From NCBI GenBank assembly GCA_964607245.1, contig CAZSIB010000002.1, positions 62,001-126,000 on the forward strand: DNA of 64,000 bases, given 5' to 3'. Positions 35,469 to 43,946 of the stretch are shown here, in pieces. The notes under the pieces are model-generated. The model was given only the letters and a program-made list of their open reading frames with translations. It searched no databases and was not told the origin of the DNA. Position 1 is the first letter of the stretch. Each line of letters opens with the position of its first letter. The stretch is from CAZLPZ01 sp964607245. GTDB lineage: Bacteria; Pseudomonadota; Alphaproteobacteria; Micavibrionales; Micavibrionaceae. The position numbers were made by a program, and so were the translations under genes.

Positions 35469-36548
35469 TCACGCCCGCATTTTCCCGGTTTTTTTAAAGA
35501 CGTACGTAATGACCTCGGCCACGGCTTTGTACAAATCTGGTGGGATAATCTGATCAATCTCAACCTTGTCATACAGCGCGCGGGCGAGGGGCGGATTTTC
35601 AACAATCTCGACCTTGCTCGCGCGTGCGACCTCTCGAATACGCGCGGCGATCAGATCGGCACCTTTGGCCACAACCTTTGGTGCTTGCATTTCATCGGGT
35701 AGGTATTGAAGCGCAACAGCAAAGTGCGTGGGGTTGGTGATGACTACATCGGCTTTGGGCACGTTTTGCATCATACGCTGGCGCGCGCGCTGTAACCGCA
35801 ATTGCCGCAAGCGCCCGCGGATCATCGGATCCCCTTCGGTTTGGCGGTATTCATCCTTGACCTCTTGCTTGGTCATGCGCATGCGGTGGTAATAGTCAAA
35901 GCGCTGATAGAATAAATCAAGACCCGCAAAGATCATTAAAACAATCGCAATCCCGATGAGGAGGCGCAGCGTGACGCGGTGAAGTTCATCCATCAACAAC
36001 GCCATCGGCAGGCCGACGAAGTGATCCACATGCGGCAGATAGGGGTGCAGGATAAAATAAGTTACGACCGAAACGACAGAAATTTTCACAAGGCCGCGCA
36101 CAAATTCCAAAATCGCCTTGCGGGAAAAAAGCCGTTCCAACCCCTTGATCGGCGATATTTTTTGCAAATCCATTTTTAGGAGTTCGGGGACAAAAAGCGG
36201 CCCGGCCTGGGCAAAGGGGCCGATAAACGCGGCAAGCATCAACAGCGCGAAAATCGGCAACATGACCCACAGGCCAGATATAACGGCCTCGTAAAGAACA
36301 TGTCCAATGCCGCCCGGGCCTGTGGGTAGATCATCCGCCTGGCCCAGATACCGCGCCATCATGGGGCCCAAATCACGGAACAAATTAGTCATCATGGTGC
36401 CGACGATTAATGTGGTCGCAATCAATAAAAGCCAGGCATTGACCTCGCGGCTGATGGCGACCTGGCCACGCTTGCGCGCTTCTTCTAATTTGCGCGGCGT
36501 CGGGTCTTCGGTTTTGGAGGCTTGGTCCTGTTCTGATTCATCGGCCAT
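35469..36548 (-). CDS. flhB: Flagellar type III export protein FlhB
   Basis: Export-gate subunit that switches substrate class from rod/hook to filament. It has four membrane helices between about 35 and 215. A cytoplasmic domain follows, with the self-cleaving NPTH site at 272-275 (VVITNPTHFAVAL). The N-terminal EDPTPRKLEEARKRGQVAIS segment is family-typical. The length of 359 is normal. It starts 6 bases after fliR, indicating co-transcription. Confidence 0.96.
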   Translation of the reverse strand: MADESEQDQASKTEDPTPRKLEEARKRGQVAISREVNAWLLLIATTLIVGTMMTNLFRDLGPMMARYLGQADDLPTGPGGIGHVLYEAVISGLWVMLPIFALLMLAAFIGPFAQAGPLFVPELLKMDLQKISPIKGLERLFSRKAILEFVRGLVKISVVSVVTYFILHPYLPHVDHFVGLPMALLMDELHRVTLRLLIGIAIVLMIFAGLDLFYQRFDYYHRMRMTKQEVKDEYRQTEGDPMIRGRLRQLRLQRARQRMMQNVPKADVVITNPTHFAVALQYLPDEMQAPKVVAKGADLIAARIREVARASKVEIVENPPLARALYDKVEIDQIIPPDLYKAVAEVITYVFKKTGKMRA

Positions 36549-36554
36549 GGCGCC

Positions 36555-37322
36555 TTACCCCCCAAGAAAATTCCCAAGCGCCGCGCGATATTGATCGGTA
36601 AAAAAGAGCAGTGCCGAGGATATGGCGAGAACCAAAATCAACAAAGAGAGCACAATCTGAACAGGCATCGCGAGCATAAAAATCTGCAAGCTGGGCATCA
36701 GTTTGGATAAAACCCCCATCGCCGCGTAAAGAATTAAAATGACGATGAGAAACGGCGCGGACATTTGCGTGGCAATCAAAAACGCGGCGGCGATGCTGTT
36801 CGTAATCACTTGCGCCATGCTTGCGACATCCGGCAGATCAGCCACCGGAAAGCGGTTGTAACTTTCAATCAATCCCATGATCAGCAGATGATGCAGGTTC
36901 AAGGAAAAGAGGAGCGTTGCTGCGGTGATCGAAAAAAACGCCCCGATCAGCGAGCCTTGCCCCGCCATTTGCGGGTTAAACAACTGGGCGTTCGACAAAC
37001 CCGATTGGAATGACACGATCATCCCGGCGGTGTCGGTGGCCGACATAAAAATCCGCGCGACCGTGCCAATCAGCGCCCCCACCAGAAATTCAACAAAAAT
37101 CAAAATAAAAAACATGCCGCCGGTCGGAATGGGCATGGGCAGTTTTGTCGCGACAAACGGCATCAACACGAACGAAAAGGCGAGTGCAAAATACAGGCGA
37201 ATATTGGCCGGCACGAAACTGTCGCCAACCCCCGGCATAATCATCACCGCCGTGCCGATCCGCACAAAGGTCAGGATCAGGGCAAAAACATGCAAGGTCA
37301 GAAATGATTCGATCGGGGACAT
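36555..37322 (-). CDS. fliR: Flagellar type III export protein FliR
   Basis: Polytopic inner-membrane part of the flagellar export gate, with FliP and FliQ. The 255-residue protein has about six hydrophobic helices. Conserved stretches are MPGVGDSFVPANIRLYFALAFSFVLMP near the start and the ATLLFSLNLHHLLIMGLIESY region. The fliQ gene that normally abuts it lies 740 bases upstream, separated by an opposite-strand unknown gene. Confidence 0.95.
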   Translation of the reverse strand: MSPIESFLTLHVFALILTFVRIGTAVMIMPGVGDSFVPANIRLYFALAFSFVLMPFVATKLPMPIPTGGMFFILIFVEFLVGALIGTVARIFMSATDTAGMIVSFQSGLSNAQLFNPQMAGQGSLIGAFFSITAATLLFSLNLHHLLIMGLIESYNRFPVADLPDVASMAQVITNSIAAAFLIATQMSAPFLIVILILYAAMGVLSKLMPSLQIFMLAMPVQIVLSLLILVLAISSALLFFTDQYRAALGNFLGG

Positions 37323-37368
37323 GAAAGAGATGTTAACCCATTGATCTTAAAAGCGATACTGAATTAAA

Positions 37369-37397
37369 TTGACATACCCCCATCTTTTTTATAGATT
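37369..37397 (+). promoter_or_regulatory. Candidate promoter of the gene between fliR and fliQ
   Basis: TTGACA (37369-37374) is followed by TATAGA after 15 bases or TAGATT after 17 bases, close to the ATG at 37407. The leader would be very short. Confidence 0.45.
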
Positions 37398-37406
37398 ACA
37401 GAAATC

Positions 37407-38057
37407 ATGAAATATCAAAACCACCCACTGACCCAGGCGCAGGTCCAGCAAGCCGAATTTGAACAGGGTTTGCCCGGTCGGTCCCTGTTTTCTCCAGATA
37501 ATAATGTTGCGCTGGACCAGTATGGGCAATCAATTACTTTGCTAGGGCATAGATTTAATCTCCAAATATCACATGAACATGCGCATCTTTTAACAAAAGC
37601 ATTTATCCTGACTCTGTCGATATCTAACCAATTAAACATTGACCTTGCAGGTCGTTTGGGGTCGACAAGACGGAAATCGTTAGGGAGTTTGGCGGAACAA
37701 TTTGCCGCAGAGGCGAATCCAAAGATAGTCGATTATGTTGGTTTGTATTCCAAATTGAAAATGGCCGAAACCGCAAGCGCTCTGGCTTTATCAAATTTGG
37801 CGACTGAAGATCCGCGTTTAGCTCAAATTGCGGGTGGGCTTTGGGAAGGGTACGCAAACGGTCAAACATTTGGGAATAAACGTGCATTTGCGCAGTTAAC
37901 TTTGACTCAATTTTCTGCACAATTATTGACGGCGTTTGGTTTTGTTCAGCGGAAGGATTATATAGGGCCAGGTATTAATCTTGACCAATCTGTACAAGAA
38001 GAACGTGATGCAATAAAAAAAATATCTGCAGGCGGGGCTCCCCGTCTTGCCGCCTAA
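37407..38057 (+). CDS. Unknown protein inserted between fliR and fliQ (216 aa)
   Basis: I do not recognise this protein. It is Gln- and Ala-rich and mostly helical, without signal peptide or clear membrane helix. An STRRKS basic patch lies near residue 88, and the tail is acidic and Lys-containing (QEERDAIKKI). By eye it is more AT-rich than its flagellar neighbours. It is divergent from fliR (84 bases) and convergent with fliQ (2 bases between stops), so it breaks the usual fliQ-fliR run. No strong ribosome binding site is seen. Confidence 0.65.
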   Translation: MKYQNHPLTQAQVQQAEFEQGLPGRSLFSPDNNVALDQYGQSITLLGHRFNLQISHEHAHLLTKAFILTLSISNQLNIDLAGRLGSTRRKSLGSLAEQFAAEANPKIVDYVGLYSKLKMAETASALALSNLATEDPRLAQIAGGLWEGYANGQTFGNKRAFAQLTLTQFSAQLLTAFGFVQRKDYIGPGINLDQSVQEERDAIKKISAGGAPRLAA

Positions 38058-38059
38058 GC

Positions 38060-38326
38060 CTAACCCCCGCTGATAATCCGATCTGCGAGCTCGTGCATAA
38101 AATCGATCAACGCCACCGTCATAAACGGTAGTCCAATCATCATCGCCATATACATGGCAATCATTTTGGGCACAAAGACCAGGGTCATTTCCTGCACCTG
38201 GGTGAGTGCCTGAAGCAACGCGACCACAACACCCACGAACAACCCCACCATCATAATCGGGGTCCCCAGTTTAATGGTGATCCAGATGGCTTCACGGGTC
38301 AGGTCAATGATGTCGGCGTCCGTCAT
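38060..38326 (-). CDS. fliQ: Flagellar type III export protein FliQ
   Basis: Small export-gate subunit with two membrane helices. The 88-residue sequence carries TREAIWITIKLGTPIMMVGLFVGVVVALLQALTQVQEMTL, where the QALTQVQEMTL stretch is the family signature. A second helix follows. The rest of the flagellar gene set, including fliP, is outside the window. Confidence 0.95.
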   Translation of the reverse strand: MTDADIIDLTREAIWITIKLGTPIMMVGLFVGVVVALLQALTQVQEMTLVFVPKMIAMYMAMMIGLPFMTVALIDFMHELADRIISGG

Positions 38327-38338
38327 CGGTTATGTCCA

Positions 38339-38539
38339 TTATTGGGGTGTGCGGACGAAAATCCGGTCGCAATACAGGCAATCGACCGAATCGCGCCCAT
38401 CAAAACTGTAATATACCAGCGGGTGCCCCAAGGGCCCGCCCCCCCCGTCACACGCGACTTGCGTCGCGCCCGAGGTCACAGAGATGAGTTCAGGCGCGGG
38501 TGATGGGGAAGATTTTGAGGCCGGGAGAGACGTCTTCAT
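38339..38539 (-). CDS. CHCC zinc-finger protein (NDUFS6-like)
   Basis: In alphaproteobacteria this small zinc protein is the homologue of mitochondrial complex I subunit NDUFS6. It helps assemble NADH dehydrogenase. The core is VACDGGGGPLGHPLVYYSF followed by VDCLYC: Cys, His and the CxxC pair are the zinc ligands. The 66-residue length and Ser/Pro-rich N terminus fit. It lies 12 bases upstream of fliQ on the same strand. Confidence 0.85.
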   Translation of the reverse strand: MKTSLPASKSSPSPAPELISVTSGATQVACDGGGGPLGHPLVYYSFDGRDSVDCLYCDRIFVRTPQ

Positions 38540-38631
38540 CGCTTATTTTCCAAAACATACATTAAGTTTTCTTTGGCAACTTACCCGTTAAGGTTAGGGG
38601 CAGAAGGTCCGTCTGGCAAGGGTGGATCAGC

Positions 38632-39792
38632 ATGGATCAGAAGGGATTTTTGAGGTTGCCGCTTTCGTTTTTGTCATCTCGTTTGCCGCGCTTTGCACCG
38701 CACCCGGATTTGGAAGGGGACGCGGGGGCGGGATTTATGACGGTTCACGTCGATATAGCGCGTGTCGTTCAGGGATATCGTGCCTCACTTTTTTCCTTTG
38801 AATGGCTCACGCCACAAGGTGATGTTAAACAAATTTATGAGCTTGCGCCGAATTTTGCGGATCAACGTCATGCGGTGGAAGAGGCGATCAATTCGGGCGG
38901 TATGTTGTACCAGCCGATTTTGGGCATTGGCCTTCTGGGGAATATCGAGATCGGCGCGGGGCGCGATGTGTTACTCACTCTGGCAGCGCACGGTTTGCCT
39001 TATATCCCGGTGCATATCCCCGTCACCATGGAAAAAGAATTTAAAAAGATGATCGTGACGCTGCCGCCATCGGGGGCAAGTCAGGCCGGAAATGTTCTTG
39101 TCTATATTCTGCTCGCGATTGTGTTACTCGCGGCGCTGTCCTTTGTGATCAGTCGCGGCATGCGGTCGGGGGGCACATCGGCTGTGGCGGATCATCAGGC
39201 CGGGGCCTATGCGGCTGAAATCTTGGGCTATGCGAACCAGGTGAAAACTGCGGTGGTCAAGTTGAGCCTGCGCGGATGCGGGCAAGATGAACTGAACTTT
39301 GATAATACGGTTGTCGCCGGATATACGAACGCGGGTGCCCCAGCCGATCAGACATGTGACGTCTTTGCGCCGCCCGGGGGGACAATCGCCTGGGCCACGC
39401 CGTCCAGTGTTTTAAATGACGGAACACCGTGGTTTTACACCGGGGTCGCGGTCGTTCATAACGATCACGGCGTGTATTCAAATGCGGTTGCTGCAAATGC
39501 CGATCTCACCATGATGCTCTTTGGTCTCCCCCAAAACGTCTGTACCCAGATCAACAAAAGACTGGGGCTTGTGGGGATCCCGGTGGATGACAGCGCCTAT
39601 GGCGCGATGACGAAATTCACTGGCACCTATGCGGCGACCGAGGATATTAATGGCCTTCCGGAGGCGTCACAACCGAGCCCGTGTGCCAGCCCCTCGACCG
39701 CCCTCAATTTCTGCGGTCGCGACGCCGGATGCTTCAGAGAAGAATCCGGCGGGGAGCGGTATATATTTTTTCAGGTGTTGTTACGTCGGTAA
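38632..39792 (+). CDS. Two-part protein: unknown N-terminal domain fused to pilin-like membrane domain
   Basis: Residues 1-145 form a soluble alpha/beta region of no family I recognise (VEEAINSGGMLYQPILGIG). Residues about 155-178, GNVLVYILLAIVLLAALSFVIS, form a membrane helix. It is followed by SRGMRSGGTSAVADHQAGAYAAEILGYA and a Cys-containing C-terminal domain ending GCFREESGGERYIFFQVLLRR. This second half resembles pseudopilin-type proteins, which normally start right at the helix. AAGGGTGG precedes the ATG at 38632; internal ATGs at 38737 and near 39050 are alternatives. No frameshift is visible. It is monocistronic. Confidence 0.6.
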   Translation: MDQKGFLRLPLSFLSSRLPRFAPHPDLEGDAGAGFMTVHVDIARVVQGYRASLFSFEWLTPQGDVKQIYELAPNFADQRHAVEEAINSGGMLYQPILGIGLLGNIEIGAGRDVLLTLAAHGLPYIPVHIPVTMEKEFKKMIVTLPPSGASQAGNVLVYILLAIVLLAALSFVISRGMRSGGTSAVADHQAGAYAAEILGYANQVKTAVVKLSLRGCGQDELNFDNTVVAGYTNAGAPADQTCDVFAPPGGTIAWATPSSVLNDGTPWFYTGVAVVHNDHGVYSNAVAANADLTMMLFGLPQNVCTQINKRLGLVGIPVDDSAYGAMTKFTGTYAATEDINGLPEASQPSPCASPSTALNFCGRDAGCFREESGGERYIFFQVLLRR

Positions 39793-39810
39793 ACGGTAGA
39801 AGACGCTTGT

Positions 39811-40368
39811 TCACGCCGCTTTGGCGACATCTTTCGTGCTGACGAATGGTTCAAAATCGCATGTCGTATCCGCGACATGGTTGAAAAAATTCGTAAACAA
39901 GTTCAGCGAGATGACCGCCACGATTTCCAAGATTTGGGCATCGTTAAATCCCGCCTGGCGTAAGGCCGTGACTTGGGCATCATCCACATGTTGCGGATGG
40001 GCAATCAGGTCGCGGGCAAACGTCATCGCTGCCTGGGCACGTGCCTCATCGGCGCGGCCATGAAGTGCGGCGGATGTTTGCGCATCGGTCAAGCCCGCAC
40101 CTTTTCCAATCACGCTATGGGCCGAGGCGCAGTAATCACATCCTGTCGCCCCTGCGCAGGCGAGTGCAATTTGTTCACGCAAACTTGCGGGCAGGGATGA
40201 TTTTGCAACCGCGCCTGAGGCGCCCATGTACAGTTCAAGGACAGACGGCGCAATCGCCATGGTTTTAAAGATATTCGGGACGCGGCCAAGTTTTTTATTG
40301 AGGCCTTCGAGCATCAGTTTCGCAGCCTCGGGGGCTTGGTCTAGGGAGACAGGTTGAATGCGGGGCAT
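39811..40368 (-). CDS. Carboxymuconolactone decarboxylase/AhpD-like protein
   Basis: The AhpD-like fold carries the redox pair C77-DY-C80 with H84 (GCDYCASAH), the peroxidase-related pattern. The protein is entirely helical and 185 residues long. It probably detoxifies peroxides together with a thiol partner. Muconolactone metabolism is unlikely because no pathway genes are nearby. It is monocistronic and convergent with the pilin-like gene. Confidence 0.85.
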   Translation of the reverse strand: MPRIQPVSLDQAPEAAKLMLEGLNKKLGRVPNIFKTMAIAPSVLELYMGASGAVAKSSLPASLREQIALACAGATGCDYCASAHSVIGKGAGLTDAQTSAALHGRADEARAQAAMTFARDLIAHPQHVDDAQVTALRQAGFNDAQILEIVAVISLNLFTNFFNHVADTTCDFEPFVSTKDVAKAA

Positions 40369-40407
40369 GTTCGGATCCTTTTCGTTGGAGGGTTGAGTTA
40401 AAAGAGG

Positions 40408-40866
40408 TTAAGGCACAATCGGCCCGGTTTGTTTCTTGTTAAATTTGCCCAAGTTCCCCAGCATTTGTTGGACAGCGGTCATTTCATTCCCTGATGTCGG
40501 CGTGGTGCGGGATGAAATTGGGATCTCGTTGCGCGTGGTATCAAGCGGTGCCAGTTCGGTCACCATTTGCGTCGTGGGGTCAATTTTCACACGGATAATC
40601 CGTTCATCTGTGACCTTTGGGTCGAAAATGCCGCGTTTTTCGGTTTTTTGTCCCATATAATACCAGACGTTCGAATCAAACGGATCGGTCGTCGTGGGCG
40701 ACCCCATGACACGCGTCACATCCGATGCGGTTGACACCCCCGGCGTGATATCCGCAATGCGGTAATCATCGACCAGATTGCCACGCGTTGCCTTGGTCGG
40801 GGTGCAGGCCATCAAAAAAAGGGTGGGTAACAAGAGGGCCGGGGCGGCCAGAAGAAAAAATTTCAT
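40408..40866 (-). CDS. bamE: Outer membrane lipoprotein BamE
   Basis: Accessory BAM-complex lipoprotein (SmpA/OmlA family). From the ATG at 40866 the sequence is a lipoprotein signal, with lipobox LMAC and the acylated Cys at 21. The BamE fold follows: GVSTASDVTRVMGSPTTTDPFDSNVWYYMGQ. The C-terminal tail of about 45 residues is unstructured. In-frame starts upstream at 40884 and a GTG at 40917 exist. A TATAAT at 40882-40887 overlaps the first of these and could be the -10 of the promoter, so I prefer 40866. Confidence 0.88.
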   Translation of the reverse strand: MKFFLLAAPALLLPTLFLMACTPTKATRGNLVDDYRIADITPGVSTASDVTRVMGSPTTTDPFDSNVWYYMGQKTEKRGIFDPKVTDERIIRVKIDPTTQMVTELAPLDTTRNEIPISSRTTPTSGNEMTAVQQMLGNLGKFNKKQTGPIVP

Positions 40867-40938
40867 TTTTGATCCAAAGGTCATTATAGTAGAACCAGCT
40901 TCAGAAGTAATATTCACCTGATTAGAGACTCTAGCGCG

Positions 40939-41502
40939 ATGTGGTCATTATTCAAGCCCCGATCAGAAAATAAGACCGCCCGGCGGCTTTATGACCATGC
41001 GGTGGTGGCCGCGCGGACGCCGGGGTTTTATACCGACCTTGCGGTGCCAGATACGCTGGATGGGCGGTTTGAACTGATTGCGCTTCATGTCTTTACCTTG
41101 ATCTTTCGGTTGAAAAACGAAACGGGGGCGTATCAAAAAGAGGCAGATCGCCTGGCCCAAGCGCTTTTTGATGTCATGTTTCGTGATATGGACCGGTCGT
41201 TACGCGAAATGGGCGTGGGGGATCTGGGCGTCCCGCGGCGCGTCAAAACCATGATGCGTGCCATGAATGGTCGCTGCCATGCGTATACGCAGGCGATTGG
41301 GGCAGGGGACTTGACTTCTGCGCTCCGCCGGAATGTTTACGGCACGGTCGAGAGCGTTGATCATGCGCATGTGGCGCATCTTGCGGCGGATGTCACCACC
41401 CACATCACGACGCTTCTCGCGCGGTCCTATTCCGATCTATGTATGAATGAATCATCCCCATTTTTAAACGACACAAATATCCGGAGCACCCGCGCGGCAT
41501 GA
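40939..41502 (+). CDS. Ubiquinol-cytochrome c chaperone family protein (Cbp3-like)
   Basis: Assembly factor for cytochrome b of the bc1 complex, homologous to mitochondrial CBP3/UQCC1. The helical domain has TARRLYDHAVVAARTPGFYTDLAVPDTLDGRFELIALHVF, and FDVMFRDMDRSLREMGVGDLGVPRRVK is the other hallmark. The length of 187 is normal. It is divergent from bamE and overlaps the next gene (yceD) by 4 bases. The bamE-Cbp3-yceD-rpmF-plsX order is familiar from alphaproteobacteria. Confidence 0.9.
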   Translation: MWSLFKPRSENKTARRLYDHAVVAARTPGFYTDLAVPDTLDGRFELIALHVFTLIFRLKNETGAYQKEADRLAQALFDVMFRDMDRSLREMGVGDLGVPRRVKTMMRAMNGRCHAYTQAIGAGDLTSALRRNVYGTVESVDHAHVAHLAADVTTHITTLLARSYSDLCMNESSPFLNDTNIRSTRAA

Positions 41503-42101
41503 AGAAAAATCCCACTCCCGAATGGAGCTTTTTGGTGAGTGTCGAGGATATCGGCAATACGCCCGCGACGTATCGGATTACCGCGAATGCCGACCAGATG
41601 GAGGGGCTTGCCCATCGATTTGACGTGAACGTGGTTGAAAATGCCCAGGCAATGTTGGTCCTGACACGGGTGAGTGGCGGGCGCGTGATTCATGTGCAGG
41701 GCACGGTCTCCGCCGATATTCATCAAAACTGCGTTGTCACGCTGGAGGATATGGTCACGCCGACGATCGATACATTTGATGCGTATTTTGCTGATCCTGC
41801 CCAGGCGATTTCCTTTGCCCGCGCGCGCGCGGACATGCGCGCCAAAAAGGGCGAGGTCGAGGTGGAGATGATCGACGAATCGGATGCTCCCGAAGAAATC
41901 GTGAATGGCCAGATTGATTTGGGCGAGGTCGCGGCCCAGTTTTTATCCCTGGCGATTAACCCCTATCCCCGGGCGGAACACGCGGAAACCCTTCTGGATC
42001 AGATCGGAGGCGACGATTCTCACGTGGCGGAGGATTCGGATGCCCCCGCAACCAGCAGCCCCTTTGCGAAACTTAAGGACTGGAAGGATGGGTTGAAATA
42101 A
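41499..42101 (+). CDS. yceD: DUF177/YceD family protein
   Basis: YceD-family proteins affect 23S rRNA levels and are generally encoded before rpmF. The family core is RVSGGRVIHVQGTVSADIHQNCVVTLEDM. A duplicated acidic part (DESDAPEEIVNGQIDLGEVAAQFLSLAINPYPR) follows and ends in FAKLKDWKDGLK. The length of 200 is normal. Translation is coupled to the Cbp3-like gene. The usual direct link to rpmF is interrupted by a 144-aa gene on the opposite strand. Confidence 0.87.
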   Translation: MKKNPTPEWSFLVSVEDIGNTPATYRITANADQMEGLAHRFDVNVVENAQAMLVLTRVSGGRVIHVQGTVSADIHQNCVVTLEDMVTPTIDTFDAYFADPAQAISFARARADMRAKKGEVEVEMIDESDAPEEIVNGQIDLGEVAAQFLSLAINPYPRAEHAETLLDQIGGDDSHVAEDSDAPATSSPFAKLKDWKDGLK

Positions 42102-42102
42102 G

Positions 42103-42537
42103 TCAGATGTCTCTTTTTGGGTTGCTTTGAGCAGATGAGCGAGGAATACGACGTTCTTCAAATCCCGGGACATAGCGTTTAACCGCGCGCCAAAAGGCGG
42201 CACGTAACTTGTTATAAAGTGGCGTGTCAGCAGGCTGTGAATTGGGAACAAGTGGCAGGGGTTGCACCTCCATGACAGGAATCCCAGATTGTTCTAATAA
42301 CCGAACTTGATGATCACCGGCAGCTTTTAATTCCCCCGCTCTTCGGCGCTGATTTCGGAGACGATGCGCCGTTTCAAGGGAAATAATTTGGTCTTTTATT
42401 CCGACTTTCGGGGGTTCCCATGTACGGTGGATAGGAAAGATTTCTGGTTTTTGTCCATTTTGATGCTGTAAGAACATAAAGGCAATTTGAAGCTCACCAC
42501 GTAGGTGGCTTATTTTTGGATGCTGATCATCGGACAT
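42103..42537 (-). CDS. Unknown protein inserted between yceD and rpmF (144 aa)
   Basis: I do not recognise this protein. It is basic, without membrane segments: a His/Gln-containing N terminus, an Arg-rich ETAHRLRNQRRRAGELKAAGDH segment, and a basic tail (RAVKRYVPGFEERRIPRS). GGGGT lies before the ATG. A possible minus-strand promoter is TTGCAT with TATATT at 18-base spacing, just upstream. The stop is 1 base from the yceD stop, convergent. By eye it is AT-richer than its neighbours. Confidence 0.6.
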   Translation of the reverse strand: MSDDQHPKISHLRGELQIAFMFLQHQNGQKPEIFPIHRTWEPPKVGIKDQIISLETAHRLRNQRRRAGELKAAGDHQVRLLEQSGIPVMEVQPLPLVPNSQPADTPLYNKLRAAFWRAVKRYVPGFEERRIPRSSAQSNPKRDI

Positions 42538-42616
42538 GGGAAACCCCTATTATTAGTCTATTTCCAGAAAATATAACCAAATTCTGCCCCAAGATGCAAG
42601 AAAAAATCAAAAACCC

Positions 42617-42645
42617 TTGCTTTTTATCCGCTGTTTCGTTAATCA
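42617..42645 (+). promoter_or_regulatory. Candidate rpmF promoter
   Basis: TTGCTT (42617-42622) and TAATCA (42640-42645) have a 17-base spacer and lie 39 bases before the rpmF ATG. The insertion of the opposite-strand gene leaves rpmF-plsX-fabH needing its own promoter. Confidence 0.5.
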
Positions 42646-42684
42646 TGCCCCACTCGGCCCGATAGACAAGAAAGGAAAATTATC

Positions 42685-42864
42685 ATGGCAGTCCCAAAGA
42701 AACGCACCTCGGTGCACCGTAAAGGTATCCGCCGGTCGCATCATGCGCTGAAAACATTTAACTGGACCGAAGATAAAACCACGGGTGAAGCTGTGCGCCG
42801 TCATCATGTCGATTTAAAAACAGGCATGTATCGCGGCAAGCAGGTGATCGACGTTCAAGAATAA
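42685..42864 (+). CDS. rpmF: 50S ribosomal protein L32
   Basis: Structural protein of the large ribosomal subunit. The 59-residue sequence begins AVPKKRTSVHRKGIRRSHH, the L32 signature, and continues with the alphaproteobacterial form of its tail. It lacks the CxxC zinc pairs found in some bacteria. AAAGGAA lies 8 bases before the ATG. It is followed by plsX after 18 bases. Confidence 0.96.
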   Translation: MAVPKKRTSVHRKGIRRSHHALKTFNWTEDKTTGEAVRRHHVDLKTGMYRGKQVIDVQE

Positions 42865-42882
42865 AAACCGTCGGTGCCCGCG

Positions 42883-43944
42883 ATGCAGGATCAACCGTTG
42901 ACCATCGCGCTTGATGCCATGGGGGGCGATTTAGGCCCGCGTGCCGTCATTCCCGGCGCTGCGCGTGCGCTTTCTGCGGATCCGCATCTCCGTTTTCTTT
43001 TATTTGGGCGCGAGGCGGATATTACTTCCGCGCTTGCCTCTTATCCGGCTTTGCGCGCTGTGTCTCAGACTTTGCACACAGATCAGGTTGTCGCAAGCGA
43101 CGATAAACCGGCGACGGCCCTGCGCCAGGGGCGTGAGAGCAGTATGCGCAAGGCGATTGACGCGGTGGCCGATGGCCGGGCGTCTTGCGTTGTGTCGTCG
43201 GGCAATACCGGTGCCTTGATGGCCATGGCCAAAATCGTCTTAAAAACCTTACCCGGCATTCATCGCCCCGCGATTGCCAGTGTCTTCCCCACCATGAAAA
43301 ACCCCGCGATTATGCTGGACCTTGGCGCGAATATCGAATGCGATCCCGAAATGTTGGTCCAGTTTGCCGTGCTTGGGGCGGTCTATGCCCGCGCGATTCG
43401 TAATGTTGATCAACCGACCGTGGGGTTACTGAATGTCGGGTCCGAAGACGTGAAAGGCCATGATGAACTGCGCCGCGCGGCGGCCATTTTGGGTGCGGTG
43501 GATTTCCCGGGAATTTACCACGGCTTTATCGAAGGGAATGATATTCCCCTGGGCACCACGGATGTCGTCGTGACCGATGGATTTACCGGGAACGTCGCGC
43601 TCAAGGTGGCAGAAGGCGTTGCGAAAATGACAGATGGCTATGTCCGCCAGGCGTTCCGGTCGTCCTTTTGGGCGATGCTCGGGGGGCTCTTGGCCGCGCC
43701 CGCGCTGAAGAATCTCAAGAAACGTGTCGATCCGCGCCTCTATAATGGCGGGATGTTTTTGGGCATCAACGGGATCTGTGTCAAAAGCCATGGCGGATCG
43801 GATGATGTTGCCTTTGCGAATGCTGTTGGCGTTGCCGCGTCGCTTGTTCGCAATAATTTTAACGACCATGTAGCGCAAGAAATCGACCGCGTGATGAATC
43901 AAGAATCATTTGTATCGCCGCTTGTGGCCGATGCGGGGGCGTGA
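42883..43944 (+). CDS. plsX: Phosphate acyltransferase PlsX
   Basis: Makes acyl-phosphate from acyl-ACP for PlsY. Features are LTIALDAMGGDLGPRAVIPGA, the SGNTGALMAMAKI segment, NVGSEDVKGHDELR, and FTGNVALKVAEGVAKM. The protein is 353 residues from the ATG at 42883; a GTG three codons upstream is an alternative start. It is followed by fabH with a near overlap. PlsX and PlsY in the same window outline the whole acyl-phosphate route. Confidence 0.95.
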   Translation: MQDQPLTIALDAMGGDLGPRAVIPGAARALSADPHLRFLLFGREADITSALASYPALRAVSQTLHTDQVVASDDKPATALRQGRESSMRKAIDAVADGRASCVVSSGNTGALMAMAKIVLKTLPGIHRPAIASVFPTMKNPAIMLDLGANIECDPEMLVQFAVLGAVYARAIRNVDQPTVGLLNVGSEDVKGHDELRRAAAILGAVDFPGIYHGFIEGNDIPLGTTDVVVTDGFTGNVALKVAEGVAKMTDGYVRQAFRSSFWAMLGGLLAAPALKNLKKRVDPRLYNGGMFLGINGICVKSHGGSDDVAFANAVGVAASLVRNNFNDHVAQEIDRVMNQESFVSPLVADAGA

Positions 43945-43946
43945 TC

